A stretch of DNA of 64,000 nucleotides from Fistularia commersonii (lineage: Eukaryota; Chordata; Actinopteri; Syngnathiformes; Fistulariidae), in contig JBBMNZ010000019.1 in assembly GCA_037954325.1 (NCBI GenBank), positions 14,805,001-14,869,000 of the forward strand. The letters are read 5' to 3'. Positions 44,699 through 55,777 of the stretch are shown piece by piece. The notes beneath the pieces are model-generated. The model did not search any database, was not told the origin of the DNA, and saw only the letters and a program-made list of their open reading frames with translations. The position numbers were made by a program, and so were the translations under genes. Positions within the stretch are counted from its first letter, which is position 1. Each line of letters starts with the position of its first letter.

Positions 44699-45175
44699 TA
44701 CCGTCATTTCTGTACTATTAGCTGCTACTTTTTCACATGCTTTGAAAACTGCGGCTAAGACAATGATGTGGCTAATTCATGGATGTTTTTGGACTAAAAA
44801 TATTTAGCCTCATCACATCCAACCAATTACATTACCATGAAATTTCGTTCAATTTCGACAATGAGGAAGATGACTTTAATGGTTTTAGTGCGCAGAAGGA
44901 AGACAAAGCGATCAGCTAGAATAGGACAAAGCCGGGATAGAAAACGGATGGACTTTCCTTGTGTTATTTATTATTCATCTTTTTCATAAGCCATGTTAGA
45001 GGCACTCTTCAGAAAAAAAGCATTTTCTAATATGTATTTGTGGATTTTACCAGTATGTATTTAATTAAAAGTTAAAAAAAAAGTTTCTGTTTAAACATCC
45101 CATGTTATAACATGGACACCTGCGACTTGTAGATAAGGGCGGCTCCTACATGTCCACATATTATAGATTATATAA
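44699..45175. mobile_element. Terminal-inverted-repeat element copy B, left part
   Basis: TACCGTCATTTCTGTACTAT opens it, followed by the copy A interior words in order: GCCTCATCACATC, ATGAAATT, GACTTTAATGGTTTTA, GAAGGAAGACAAA, GGACAAAGC, GTATGTATTTAATTAAAA. It breaks off near 45175, where a LINE begins, and resumes near 48450. Confidence 0.75.
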
Positions 45176-45517
45176 GACCAAGATGGCAACGCATGCACAA
45201 TGTAAAGCTTAGTGTCTCTTAAGACTTCGCAAAATAGCAGTATTATTTCTTCTCTGTTTGGGTCTGTTCGTTCAGAACAGTTTCTCTAACATCCTACACC
45301 CGACAAGAGCTTTTGGACATTGGATTACAAACATCTGACAGTTTTATCAGTGTCCTTCGTCTCATCCTTGAGTAAAGAAGATCTCCCGACGCTTCAAAGG
45401 CTATCAAGCCGAGTGGAAGTGCTCGCAGGCAGCACAGAGACCGTAAACAACGGCGGGGTTAGTTGTACAGCATACACCACACCAGCTCTCCCTTCCAAGC
45501 ATTTTCCTTGCTAATGT

Positions 45518-45832
45518 GTGGTTTTTGATGAAAGACATGAATGGGTTGCGACTTCTGATTTCCAACTAAAAAATGTCATGGCATTCGCTGAAACATGGCT
45601 GAATGATGGAATACCCGACTCTGCAATCGAACTAGTTGGGCACCACATTCTGCGAGCTGAAAGAACAGCAGACGACTCCGGTATGACAAGGGGTGGAGGT
45701 TTGTGTATTTATGGCAAAAAGGTTTGGTGCACAAACTCTGTCACTGTTAGTAGACACTGCTCAGCTAGCCTAGAGTTTCTCATTGTTAACTGTGGACCAT
45801 TTTATCTGCTGAGGAGTTTACTTCCACAGTAA
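45518..45832 (+). pseudogene. Endonuclease remnant of the CR1/L2-group LINE
   Basis: The 104-codon frame carries MAFAETWLNDGIPD and the RAERTADDSGMTRGGGLCIY block of the N-terminal AP endonuclease. It ends in a frameshift after NCGPFYLL, and the next frame continues with VAAHTPQDADSK and GDINHSN. In an active element it would cut the target site. Confidence 0.8.
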
Positions 45833-46555
45833 TAGTAGCTGCTCATACACCACAGGATGCCGACTCCAAGCTTGCTTTAGCCAAACTTCACACAGCCATC
45901 AGCAAACAACAAACTGCACAATCAGAGGCTGCATTAATTGTAGCAGGGGACATCAACCATTCCAACCTTAGGTTCCTAAATACCACCATGTGTCCTGCCA
46001 ACCCAGTGGACAAAACCATTGACCATGCTTGCACCAACATCCTTTGAGCCTACAAGACAATACCCTCAGTCTGATCGCCTCTCTTTGTATCTCACCCCTA
46101 AGTATTCACCACTCAGTAACCGTGTGAAACCAACTGTGAAGACCATTAAGGTATGGCCAGCAGGGGCAGATTCTGTACTCCAGGACAGGTTTGAAGACAC
46201 ATACTGGAGTATGTTTGCCTTTTAGGCTACCTGTGGCTCTCACATAGACAGTACTCTTACACCCAATCAGAAGCGGAACATATCAACACCACAAGTGACA
46301 GCCTCACAACAGAGAAATAGGTAATCACATACCTCAATCAGAAGCCATGGATGAACAGCGAAGATCGGCTCCTGCGGAAGGACGCAACAACCTGGTTCAG
46401 ATCAGGTGATACACTGGCCTGCAGCACATCCAGGGTAGACCTGAAGGGGCCATCGAGAAGGCCGAGCACGATCACAAGCTGAAGGTGGAGGAACACTGGT
46501 GGAGGGCATCTAAGCATCCACAGACTAGAAGGGCAGCAACACCTCATCAACTACC

Positions 46556-47627
46556 ATGGATGTGTCCGTCCTCAACGAGCTGAATGACTGCTATTGTCGC
46601 TTCCATAAGGACAATAAGGAGAGGGCTATTAAGATTAAGCCCTCTGATGACCACCAGCTACTTTCACTCGAAGACACAGACGTACAGAATGCCCTGAGCC
46701 TTATCAACACACACAAGGCTACTGGCCCTGATGGCATACCAGGACGTGCACTCAGAGCTCGTGCTCAGCAGCTTCCAGGAGCCTTCATAGACACCTTCAA
46801 CCTTTAGTATTGGCGAGCTTCAAAAACCAGCTCCATAGTACCACTGCCAAAGCAAACCTGAATGGCTACCGCCCAGCGCCACTAACTCCCATAGTGATGA
46901 AGTGCTTTAAACGACTGGTCCTGGTACACCTCAAGGAATGTCTGCCCACCACACTTGACCCACATCAATTTGCTTACCGAAGCAACAGGAGTACATAGGA
47001 TGATGTATCCACAACCCTGTACTGTATGCTCTCACACCTGGATAACAAGACACCTATGCTAGATTTCTGTTTGTTTACATCAGATCAGCATTCAACACCA
47101 TCATCCCCTCCATGTTAATCACAAAACTGGATCTACAAATCAATACCTCCTTCTGTAACTGGATCATGGACTTTCTAACCAACAGATCCCAACATGTCAG
47201 GTCAGACTGCAACACCTCCATCTCACTCAGCACAGACACTCCCCAGGGATGTGTGATGAGCCTTCATCTACTCTCTCTTCACCCATGACTCCAGACCAAT
47301 GTTTGTGATCCAATAGCATCATGATACTTGAAGACAGCACAACAGTATTTTGACTCATTGATGACAATGATGAGTTTGAATGCAGGGCTCCTCAACACCA
47401 GTAAAACTAAAGAGATCATTGTGGACTTAAGGAAGGAGAAAGGAGACACCCATGCCCACCACCACATCAACAACATGGAATTGGAACGAATCTCCAGCTT
47501 CAAATTCCGGGGGGTACCCACAACTCTGAGACCCTGTCCTGGGCAACTATCAACTCCGACCTGGTTAAAAAGGCCCATCAGCATCTCTTCTTTCCTGAAG
47601 ACTTCTGAGACAACATCTGTCTGCTGA
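46556..47627 (+). pseudogene. Reverse-transcriptase remnant of the CR1/L2-group LINE
   Basis: It is split over frames at 46556-46807, 46810-46998 and 47328-47627. These hold the pre-RT helix, the YRP and FAYR motifs, and the region after the active site. Near 46998 an in-frame TAG follows NRST. At 47315-47349 the expected sequence around FADDTT reads SIMILEDSTTV, so two of the four box residues, including a catalytic aspartate, are lost. No continuous product is possible. Confidence 0.82.
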
Positions 47628-47677
47628 CATCCTGGATAACTTCTACCGTTGTGCAATAGAACATCCTGACCAAATGT

Positions 47678-47935
47678 GTGACAATTTGGTATGGCAATTG
47701 TTCTGTCGCTGATCGCAAGGCACTACAGAGGGTGGTGAAAACCGCCCAACGTGTCACAGGCACTCAACTTCCTGCTATAGAGGATGTTTACAAGAAGAGA
47801 GCCGTGCGTCGGACCCCTCTCATCCAGCCAACAGACTCTTCCAGCGCCTCCCCTCCAAGATGCGATTCAGGAGCCTGCAGACCAAAACCAGCAGGTTCAG
47901 GAATAGCTTCTTCCCCAAAGCGGTCACCCTACTGA
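47678..47935 (+). pseudogene. C-terminal domain of the CR1/L2-group LINE
   Basis: The frame opens with TIWYGNCSVADRKALQRVV, then KTAQRVTGTQLPAIEDVYKK, a well-conserved C-terminal region of this LINE group. It then shifts out of frame. The expected RSMRTKTSRFRNSFF-like end lies in another frame near 47870-47935. Confidence 0.82.
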
Positions 47936-48446
47936 ACTCTTTTCAGATGTGAACTTCACCATCCTCTTATCCTCTTATCCTCACCAGCACCCGTTCACTG
48001 AACTCCTCTCAGCTCTGTAGAACTCTTTCTCTTGTTATAACATATTCTCTTCAATAGCATCTGGCAGCTGCTCATCTCGTTACACTATTTATACTTGTAT
48101 ATTCTGTAAAATTCTGTATATTCTGTATAATTGTTCATATAACATCTCTATATAACCCATTCCCTGGAGTTCTATAAGACACCTGCAAATTTATAGTTCC
48201 ATCTGTATATTCTGTAAAATTGTTTATATAACATCTCTTTATTATCCCTTTTGCAAAGTTACTATATAAGATATCTGTATATTTATAGTTCCATCTGTAT
48301 ATTGCCATTTGTAAGTCGTACTAATCACTACCTATTTGAACATAATCTGCACATAAAAATTATCCACCATACTCGCTCTGGCTGTACATATTTTGTGACT
48401 CTCTATTCCTACATGTGTAATGACAATAAAATGGATTCTGATCGAA

Positions 48447-48650
48447 TATATGTATTTCTTTATTTTGTGGATTATATTCAGGCGCGCTCAATAGTTTTGA
48501 AATTACAGTATTTGATCTCAATTTAGCAGTCTACATTATGGTCTATGCACACATGTATATCTTTAGTTATTTTTAGCCATATATTTATTTAGTTATTTTT
48601 TTTTGTATAACTTATATTTAGTTGCGGTCAATAGTCAGGGAATTACGGTA
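48447..48650. mobile_element. Terminal-inverted-repeat element copy B, right part with a doubled end
   Basis: After the LINE the element resumes with GGCGCGCTCAATAG and ends first at 48510 (GAAATTACAGTA), then shows TTTGATCTCAATTTAGCAGT, which also follows copy A. A second right terminus, GTCAATAGTCAGGGAATTAC then GGTA, ends at 48650. It is therefore unclear which of the two is the true end. Confidence 0.7.
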
Positions 48651-48734
48651 TGCTCTGAAAATATCAAAACGGGCTTTTCTGCACCGGCAGACCAAAACCG
48701 AGAGTTGTATGTTACTATTTGAAGACCTGAGTGG
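48651..48734. other. Short spacer
   Basis: Nothing recognised. Confidence 0.35.
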
Positions 48735-48850
48735 TGACTCGCCCTGGGGCCGTACCTCGCTCCCCAGAATGTCAGCTGTGATTGGGGTTGACCCCCGAGA
48801 ACAGGATCAGCGTAAATGATAATGAAAGAGTGCATAAATAAATGAGCAGA
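48735..48850 (+). repeat. SINE-like fish repeat, 3' end
   Basis: CTCGCCCTGGGG, GTCAGCTGTGATTGGGGTTG, GAACAGGATCAGCG and an AATAAATGAG tail mark the last part of the family. Confidence 0.5.
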
Positions 48851-49045
48851 TTTTTCTGTGATTAACCTATCGTGCCATCCCATAATACCCAACGGGAGCC
48901 GTGGAATCTGATGCGTTTGAAATCAGGCAGCTTTTACAACAGCGAACAAAGACGCTGTTGCATCGACTGTACGAGAATAGTGCCTATTCATGATTCAGAA
49001 TGTAGATGCTCTAAGTGTTTGGATACTTTGCAACCCCCCCCAACA
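48851..49045. other. Spacer
   Basis: No recognised feature. Confidence 0.35.
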
Positions 49046-49046
49046 C

Positions 49047-49105
<59 letters not shown>

Positions 49106-49118
49106 CGCACGCACACAA
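49046..49118. repeat. (CA)n microsatellite
   Basis: About 25 units with a few GCAC variants at the end. Confidence 0.95.
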
Positions 49119-50760
49119 ACACTTTCTTACCCGCAATTACAGTTTGGAATTCAACATTGCAATATAGCATCTACTTCATCAGTACCCATTCAAACCAGAA
49201 TAATAGTGTTTGTCAAACACCTTCCCTTTGCTTTGCCAACAATAGCTTAGAGACGTGCCAAAAACAAGGGAGAAATCACCAGCCTCAATCTGGCTGTCAG
49301 TGTTCTCCCTTTGTGCGACACCTATTGAAGAGATATGTTGCTTGAAACACTAATTTCCCGTCTTTTTAAAAGCTCTCTCTGTCTCGTCGAGTGATTTGTT
49401 ATGCCAATTTGCCCCAACGGGAAGGACAAACAAGGGGGAAACGCGTACTTTCAGGTAAAACTAGGCCTTTGACAAAAAAGCAGCGCTCGCCGCTTTACCG
49501 GGACTGGATCTCACCTCTGCCCCAAAAGTATCATTTGCATTCGAGCTGCGAGACGGCTGATTGTCACGATGCCTAAAGCCACCCGGATCTTTTCCTTCAG
49601 TTCCTTATATCTGACACAAGATATATAGGGGCTTTTCTTCTCATACCGAAGCACGCACTCATCTCCCCTCCGGAGCCACTCTTACATGCGTACCTTCCAA
49701 TGGGGTGTATTATGCTGCCTTCTATCACCGCACTGTCGTGCATTATTTCAAGACCAAGGTAAAGAGGGGCCTGCTGAGGAGTGGTTGGCAGCGGTGCCGA
49801 CAAGATTACCTCTACACCCAATCCAATTAGCAGCCAGCTAAAGTCACCGCTCACCCCTTCAGGGTGTCCATAATCATAACAGATGGCTCTCTGTGAGACA
49901 CCCGTCATTTTTCACGGCCGCGATGGCCGAAGAGGATCCGAGGAAGGAGCTCTCATCTGCGGTGTGGCAGTACATCATGGCGGGTCTTTCCCACAGCCTG
50001 TCAGAGAACAGTCATATGTCTTTTGTCGCCGGCAAAAGGCTATCAGGCTTAAAAAGTAGGAGCGTGAATCTCAGCTGGTGAAAGGATTGGGTATGATCTA
50101 GGAACATAAGTCAGAAGACTCGGTGATCTCATGATAAATAATAGATGGATGATGACTGAGTATGGCGCAACGGCCTGGATCTTCGAGACAACGAGATCAG
50201 TAAAGTAATACAGCAAAACAGAAACAAAGACACCGGCGAGCACTTTATTGAACGAAGGGATACATTTTATTAAAAAAAAAATCTAAATCTGTCCAGGTAT
50301 TAGTTTGAAGTTCTGGGTCATCTTTAATATTCGCGAGTTTCTTCCCTCTGCAATAAAGCCCCCGGACTTATGTGTTTTATGCAATTGTGTTTGAACAACC
50401 GAGCTGACATCTTGAATATAAAAGCAAAAAGAATAATGCATGCCGCCGGAGCAAATGTTTGGAATGAATCATTCTTTTAATTCATGCCTTGTGGTGTCGG
50501 GAGGTTTCAGTTATATATGCCGCGGGGGGGGGCTGAACATCCCCTGTGAGGCAAGCCTGATCATCTGAGGTGTTTGGAGGTCCTCCGCTGCCCTGAGGTT
50601 TGCTTTCGCGGTTCAGCAAAGTTTCCTTGCAACCAAGGTGGCTGTTGTCATATTAATGTTGCGCGTATGCTCGGTATTAGTTCCCATCTGTCAACTGCAT
50701 CCAATAAACTGTTGTTGCTCACACGAGGTTGGGACACTCCTACTCCCATTGCTTGTCATT
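49119..50760. other. Unassigned; high-complexity part at 49480-50080
   Basis: Bases 49480-50080 have balanced composition and no repeat words, with CCAATCCAATTAGCAGCCAG and CTCATCTGCGG words. This could be conserved non-coding DNA. No frame shows a domain; the 62-codon frame at 49893 is open but featureless. A G run is at 50523-50531. Confidence 0.35.
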
Positions 50761-50839
50761 AGCAAGGTTGGAGGCCAGAATGCAGGTCCTGGAATCCAGA
50801 TATGATTGTCTCTCCTTCTGATTCCCAAAACCCATCTTT

Positions 50840-51420
50840 GGAATCCTTGATTTTGGTGATTTTGTTCAAACATGGATGGAACAGGGATGTATGCCCTGTT
50901 CCAAGGAAATGGATGAATGCTAGCCACAACAAGACAGAATATGGAACGGTGAGGCTACATGGGCTGGAGAAAAAGAAGGTGGAGGATTTTAAGCACTTTG
51001 GGTCAACAGTCATGTTGTAATGGGGCGTGTGGAAAAGAGGCGGGAAAATGTGTGCAAGCAGGTTGGAAGAGGTGGAGAAAATTGCCAAAAGAGTCATCAT
51101 GCAGACTGAAAAGAAGGGGTTGAAGATGGAGGTGAGAGCTGCCATGTTGTCTGGTTTAGAGACACAGAGGAGAACCCAGGAGGCAGCAGAGATGCAGATG
51201 TTTGGGGTTTCTCTGGGAGTGAGGTTCATCTAGAGGGACAGCACATGCTGGATGCTTTGAAGAGACTATGATGATTTGGACAAGTACAGAGGAGAGACAG
51301 TGAAGATCTGGGTAGGAGGATACCGAGGTTGGGTGAAAGAGGGCATGGAGATGGTGTGATGTAAATGACAGGGTTCGATGGAGGAAGATGATTGGCTGTG
51401 AGGATGCCTTGAAGGACAAA
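50840..51420 (+). mobile_element. RTE-like LINE 3' fragment, degraded
   Basis: GGAACGGTGAGGCTACATGG, AAGGTGGAGGATTTTAAGCA, TTTGGGTCAACAGTC, AGCAGGTTGGAAGAGGTGG, GTCTGGTTTAGAGACACAG and AGAGGGACAGCACATGCTGG follow the gene order seen in the copies at 17.0-17.5 and 58.4-58.9 kb. No frame survives. Confidence 0.75.
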
Positions 51421-52822
51421 GAGATGACATTCCAGTTGGGAAATGAAGTCAACAGCCTACAAGAGCATCCGGGGATCTTCAACAGCAGGTATGTGGTCCG
51501 GCGGTGCTGCTGGAAAATATGGTCAAAATCAGAGTCCCGTTTTTACAATAAACTGGTCTTGAAAAGCCTCCACTGGTGACCCTCCTTCTACTTCCCTCTA
51601 CCGCTCAATTTTTTATGCAAAACTCCAAAAAACGCTCCCCTCTGTGTGACTCATGCAGAATGAATGAGGCCCCAGTTGTGTCATTTCATGCTACATTTTT
51701 AAAATACCCAACACATTGCTCCCTTTGTAGCGCCTTGGGCTAAGGCGCATACCATGTCCTCCTGTCATTACGAGTCAGGGTCCAGCTCTCAGACCCCTTT
51801 CTAATGCCATCTCCTATATCTTTCTTGTCTGCTCTCGTCCATTTTGTTCCGTCCAGTGTGACTTGAGAAGCTCCCGGAAATGGCAAAACACATTTCTGGG
51901 AGAATATTCGGATCACTTTGAAAAAAAAAAAAAAAAGTGACAGAGGGAGGCTGGCACCGAGACTTTTCTTGGTCTCCACAAAACTATGAAACAAAACGAA
52001 CAAACAAGCCTTTTGATTTGACAACAGTCGTCATGCGTTTTTATCAAACAAGTCCTTTTCCAACGACGCTTTTCGACATTTCTCTCTATTGTTCTGGTGT
52101 CGATTCCATGAAATTGCTCTCACGAAGAAAATATAAAGTTCAAATATCTTTTTTATTATTTTTTTTTGCTAGCGCGTTTCTTAACTAATTCTCTACAGTG
52201 AACCCCGTTGGAGGAGCGAGGCAGTAATGGTAATCTTTCTTTACAGTATTGGATGAGTGTGTGCGATCAAAGCATCCATCCCGCCTTGTGTCGATCCAGC
52301 CCGGGCCAGATAGAGCTACTTAGTCACCATAATGTCCTGGGGCCTGCTCTCATCGCTCGGTTTGAGTCCTGTCACAGATAACACCGCAGATTATATGCCT
52401 CTCCTGAGTCGCTTTCAAGTTGAATGTACTCCAAAATCACAAATCTCTCAATCGCACCGCGCGCACATCTGAGGAAGAGGCACTATCTGGGGCATCTATC
52501 TGACTCTGCTGTTTCTGTCGGCGATTCAACGGCGGGGTGTTTTTTTCCATTTTATCACGGAAAACAACGTGAACGATAAAGCGGGATGGTGACTTGGTTG
52601 TGTATGAGGGTTAATCGATGCCCCGTCTCGTTTCTCCTAATCGTCCCTCAAACGGAGTTCTCATGGAAAAACTGTTAGGGGACGGGAGAACATGCTGACA
52701 GGCCCAGTGCAGAAGCCAGGGTCACCCCTTATTGGATTTGTTATTTTACTGAAGAACCCAGGAGGAACATCAGGAATCTGCGGGTTGGATTTGAAGGCTT
52801 TTATTTGCAATATTCACAAAAT
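51421..52822. other. Unassigned; high-complexity part at 52200-52640
   Basis: An A run is at 51920-51934 and a T-rich run at 52150-52167. Bases 52200-52640 look unique and GC-balanced without coding signal. No gene is recognised. Confidence 0.4.
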
Positions 52823-53045
52823 CAGGGGTCGGCAACCTGGGGCTCTGGAGCCGTATGCAGCTCTTTGATCCCTCTGATGTGGCTCCCTGAGGCTTTTGAA
52901 TGTAATTAACAAATATTTCATTAAGATGTATTTTATTTTAATTTGTTCATTTTGAAAATGCAGTTTTAAATTTAAAGATTATGGCAATCTTGTAACCTCT
53001 AAATAAAACGTGTTAAAATATTTTTGTTGCTCTTTCTGCACCTGC
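52823..53045 (+). mobile_element. hAT-type terminus (single end)
   Basis: CAGGGGTCGGCAACCTGGGG, then CTCTGGAGCCGTATGCAGC and GATGTGGCTCCCTGAGGC match the end of a common vertebrate hAT family. The body is AT-rich with a CTAAATAAAACG word. The reverse-complement end is not found. Confidence 0.65.
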
Positions 53046-53690
53046 CAGTAAAAGGATGACAACACAGAGAGAGGACGGCGTGTTTGGTTTGCTGCCGGTG
53101 GATAATTTAGAAGAATCAGAACCGGAATCAGAAAAACACTTGGGCATCAAATTGTGAACATAAAAGAAAAGAAAAATGAATACATAAAACTAATAATAAT
53201 AATAATACAAATTAATAAAATATTAAGATGAATTACTGTAAATTGCTGCTGCTGAGACCGGCCGGTGTACGACAGGAGCTCAAATGTAGTGGTAATTGGC
53301 AAAAGCCCCACTAGATATGCTCAAGGTAAGTAGCAATCATATTCTTTGTTTCTTGCAAAAAGGAGAATTTTAAGTCAGATGTAATTTAGTTTTCTGAAAA
53401 GACACTTTCCATGCAGAGCAGTTCTGGACTGTGCTCTTTGAGATGATCAACAGAAGCCCGATGTTCCTCCAGTAAGTACTTTGCGACAGCCGCGACAAAA
53501 CATCAGTGCAGAGACCAGAATGCTATTGGTCCTCTGCTTTCTGCCAATTCGACAATAATATCTTAGACCTCACCTGGTGAGATGTTGCTGCAGATCAAGC
53601 CATACTTCCCTGGGAACCTGCGACACAAGAAGGCCCAGGGGATCGGAAGAAGATACGAAGTTTCTACCATGCGTCGATGATTGGACAGGA
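53046..53690. other. Unassigned, probably old repeats
   Basis: AATCAGAACCGGAATCAGAA at 53115-53135 looks like a fish LINE-tail word and is followed by an (AAT)n tract (53191-53208). The rest is not assigned. Confidence 0.35.
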
Positions 53691-54200
53691 GTGTTCATCA
53701 GTTAGCCAATGGCAACAAAGCTAAGAACTTACATAGCCCCAGTGCTTAGCTTTCTCAGAAAGAAAGGTTTTAAGCCTTCTATCAAACAAAGAGAGGGTTT
53801 CAGCCCACAAGATAGAGACATGGAGATAGTTCCATGCAAGAGGAGTTCAGCAACTGAAGCTCCGTCTCCCATTTTGCTTTTCGAGACCCCAGGGACCGCA
53901 AGTCCTGGGAGATCTGACCAGGTGGTTGGGTTCTTAGAGAAATCTGATAGCATCTGGGAATTTAAGGCTTTATCTGCGAGAAGATATTTAGATTTTTCTG
54001 GTCTTATTTCTCCCATCAACTTTAAAATAAGGAATATTTCTTGTTTAGATCCGATACAAGCGGTGCCTTTAACAAAACTGACAAAAAGACACTTGAATGT
54101 ATTAGAGAAGCAGAAGGCAGGTGGGCAAGGAAATCACTGGAGAGGCATGTCAGAGAAAGTCAGCTGGACATCTGCTCGGCAGATGGAGAACAGCTGAGAG
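53691..54200. repeat. Possible interspersed repeat with a fortuitous long frame
   Basis: The text from GGTTTTAAGCCTTCTATCAA to CCATCAACTTTAAAATAAGG resembles a non-coding segment common in fish repeats. The 162-codon plus frame (53709-54197) has no domain and no family resemblance, so I do not call a gene. Multiplicity needs a genome-wide count. Confidence 0.3.
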
Positions 54201-55185
54201 GAGAAACCAGGGGCCAGGTGAGGGAGCTGCGGCGGTGACGGGATTCATCTTCAGCTGCGCTAAGCGGCTGTGCGAGAATCTCACTATCAGAATTTCAATC
54301 ACGCAGTGCATATTATGGGAAATATTTCCTTTTTCTTTTGTAATTCTTTGGGTTTTTATTGACGCAGATCAAAAGATGGCACCGGGGTTCATCAGCGGTG
54401 CGGCGGGTTCAACGGCAGGTGAACGGGACTGTACAGAAGAAGCAGCCGTTGCCGCCTCCCCCGTAATAATCGGGACTATTGAAGCTTTTATAACAATTTC
54501 CGAAATGTAAGAAATCCACCTTTGTCCCAGTTCGAGGTGAAACACCGCTTTGCGTCTGCAGAGCCATCTCTGATTCTATTATGGCATAGAATTGCATCCC
54601 TGAATGAGACTCCTTGAAAACCCACCTTTTAGGACCTTGTGTTGCTACCAGAGCGAAGCCTCAACTCCACAACAGAAATGAAGTAGAACACCTTGCGAGT
54701 TTTTTTTTTTTATTCATCCGTCAAATTTCATCTTTAGGTTTGATGCTTGCTTTAATTTGGCCTTAAGCGTTTTTCCCTGATGGGTCAAGCCGACGTTCCC
54801 TCCTGCTCTGTCAGCCCTGGGCAACACCACCAGGGGCGGGGGGAGGGGTGTTAGCGCTAAAGGTTCGGGGTACTGACTGGCGTACTTGGCTATATAGCCC
54901 TACATTAAGAAATTGGAAAAAAAAAACCCATTCAATATAATTACGTGAAAACTACAATTAACCCTTAAAATAGAGAAATACACGTTAACTCAAGTGTGAA
55001 GAAATGTGCAGTTAATATACAGTAACTACAAATAATGAAACCAGATAAGTCTATTTTAATAATTTAATATTGATACGTCCCCACCATGTGACTACAAAAG
55101 ACACAGTCTATTTTTTTGTATTTATTTGTAATTTGTTAAGCCTGAAAATTGGGCGACAAATTACTCACTGAATTTTGATTTATTT
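54201..55185. other. Unassigned; high-complexity part at 54230-54540
   Basis: Bases 54230-54540 include GCATATTATGGGAAATATTT and CAGATCAAAAGATGGC, a TCF/LEF-like word, without repeat words. Bases 54890-55180 are AT-rich. No coding signal. Confidence 0.35.
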
Positions 55186-55186
55186 T

Positions 55187-55255
55187 AAAATTAGGGATAA
55201 TGGACTGTCATTATTTGCAGATGACATTGTGATCTATATTGTGTTTAAATTACCG
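55187..55255 (+). pseudogene. Short L1-like reverse-transcriptase scrap
   Basis: The frame from 55187 reads KIRDNGLSLFADDIVIYI, which fits the active-site block of L1/Tx1-type LINEs (LFADD core). Only about 60 bp show this, so chance cannot be excluded. Surrounding sequence has no RT motif. Confidence 0.4.
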
Positions 55256-55775
55256 GTACATATAAAAATTGGCCTCGGACTCCATGTGGGGTGAGCAAGG
55301 TCTGCACTGGGCCTTGTTAGCGGATACACAACATGCCGAGAGACGAAGGTTGGACGGAGGGGTTTATAATTTTTAGAGTTGATTGGTTATCACTGGCGGG
55401 CATACAGACCAAGGAAGGATGTGGGGACTCACACAAACCCACACACACACACCACATGGTGAAGTGAATCTCCACAATCACAAGCCGGTATTCAATTCAT
55501 TAGGGAGTGCTTAGCAGCTGTTCTTGTCTAACCGCGTCAAGACGGAGATGTAACGTGCTCTGCTTTTAAGAGGATTCTCTCCCGATAAGTGTCCGTCCTC
55601 AAAGGTTGTGGTTTCGCTACCCCGAAACCACAAGGCAGTCTGACCCGGGTGGCTCCAGCGGCGTGGTGTCACGGTCACAGCTTCACATTGGACAGGCAAT
55701 CGCGTGGCCTGAATTACACAAGGGGGGCAAATATTTAATTGGGTGATCATTCCCATTCAGTTTCACTGACGGCTC
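55256..55775. other. Unassigned; contains a perfect hairpin
   Basis: A short (CA)n lies at 55438-55452. A perfect 11-bp stem with a 6-base loop lies at 55606-55633. The remainder looks unique. No frame with motifs. Confidence 0.4.
55606..55633. promoter_or_regulatory. Inverted pair of RUNX-like sites forming a hairpin
   Basis: TTGTGGTTTCG and CGAAACCACAA are perfect inverse complements separated by CTACCC. Each arm contains TGTGGTTT, the core of the RUNX consensus. Whether it acts as a site pair, an RNA hairpin or neither is not known. Confidence 0.3.
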
Positions 55776-55777
55776 AA

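Larger units (their letters stand above)
45180..48446 (+). mobile_element. CR1/L2-group LINE inserted in the inverted-repeat element
   Basis: The endonuclease comes first (45518-45832: FAETWLNDGIPDSAIEL, GGGLCIYGKKVWCTNS). An AYKTIPSV block and linker follow, then RT parts in several frames: KATGPDGIPG (46710), LNGYRPAPLTPIVMKCFKRL (46857), FAYRSNRST (46970), SAFNTIIPS (47090), STDTPQGCVMS (47230), LNTSKTKEIIVDLRK (47390). The C-terminal VWQLF/IWYGNCSVADRKALQRV (47680) is next. The 3' UTR ends in GACAATAAAATGG. The active-site box reads LEDS instead of FADD, and many stops are present. Confidence 0.88.

Noticed and set aside
48872..49345. 157-codon frame with a threonine-histidine run
   Set aside because: The long run is only the translation of a (CA)n microsatellite.
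49893..50081. Short frame beginning near MAEEDPRKELSSAVW as a possible exon
   Set aside because: 62 codons with no domain, and no supporting splice signals could be judged; it lies in unique DNA that could equally be non-coding.
53709..54197. 162-codon plus-strand open frame
   Set aside because: The underlying DNA resembles an interspersed fish repeat, and the translation has no motif, signal or family resemblance.
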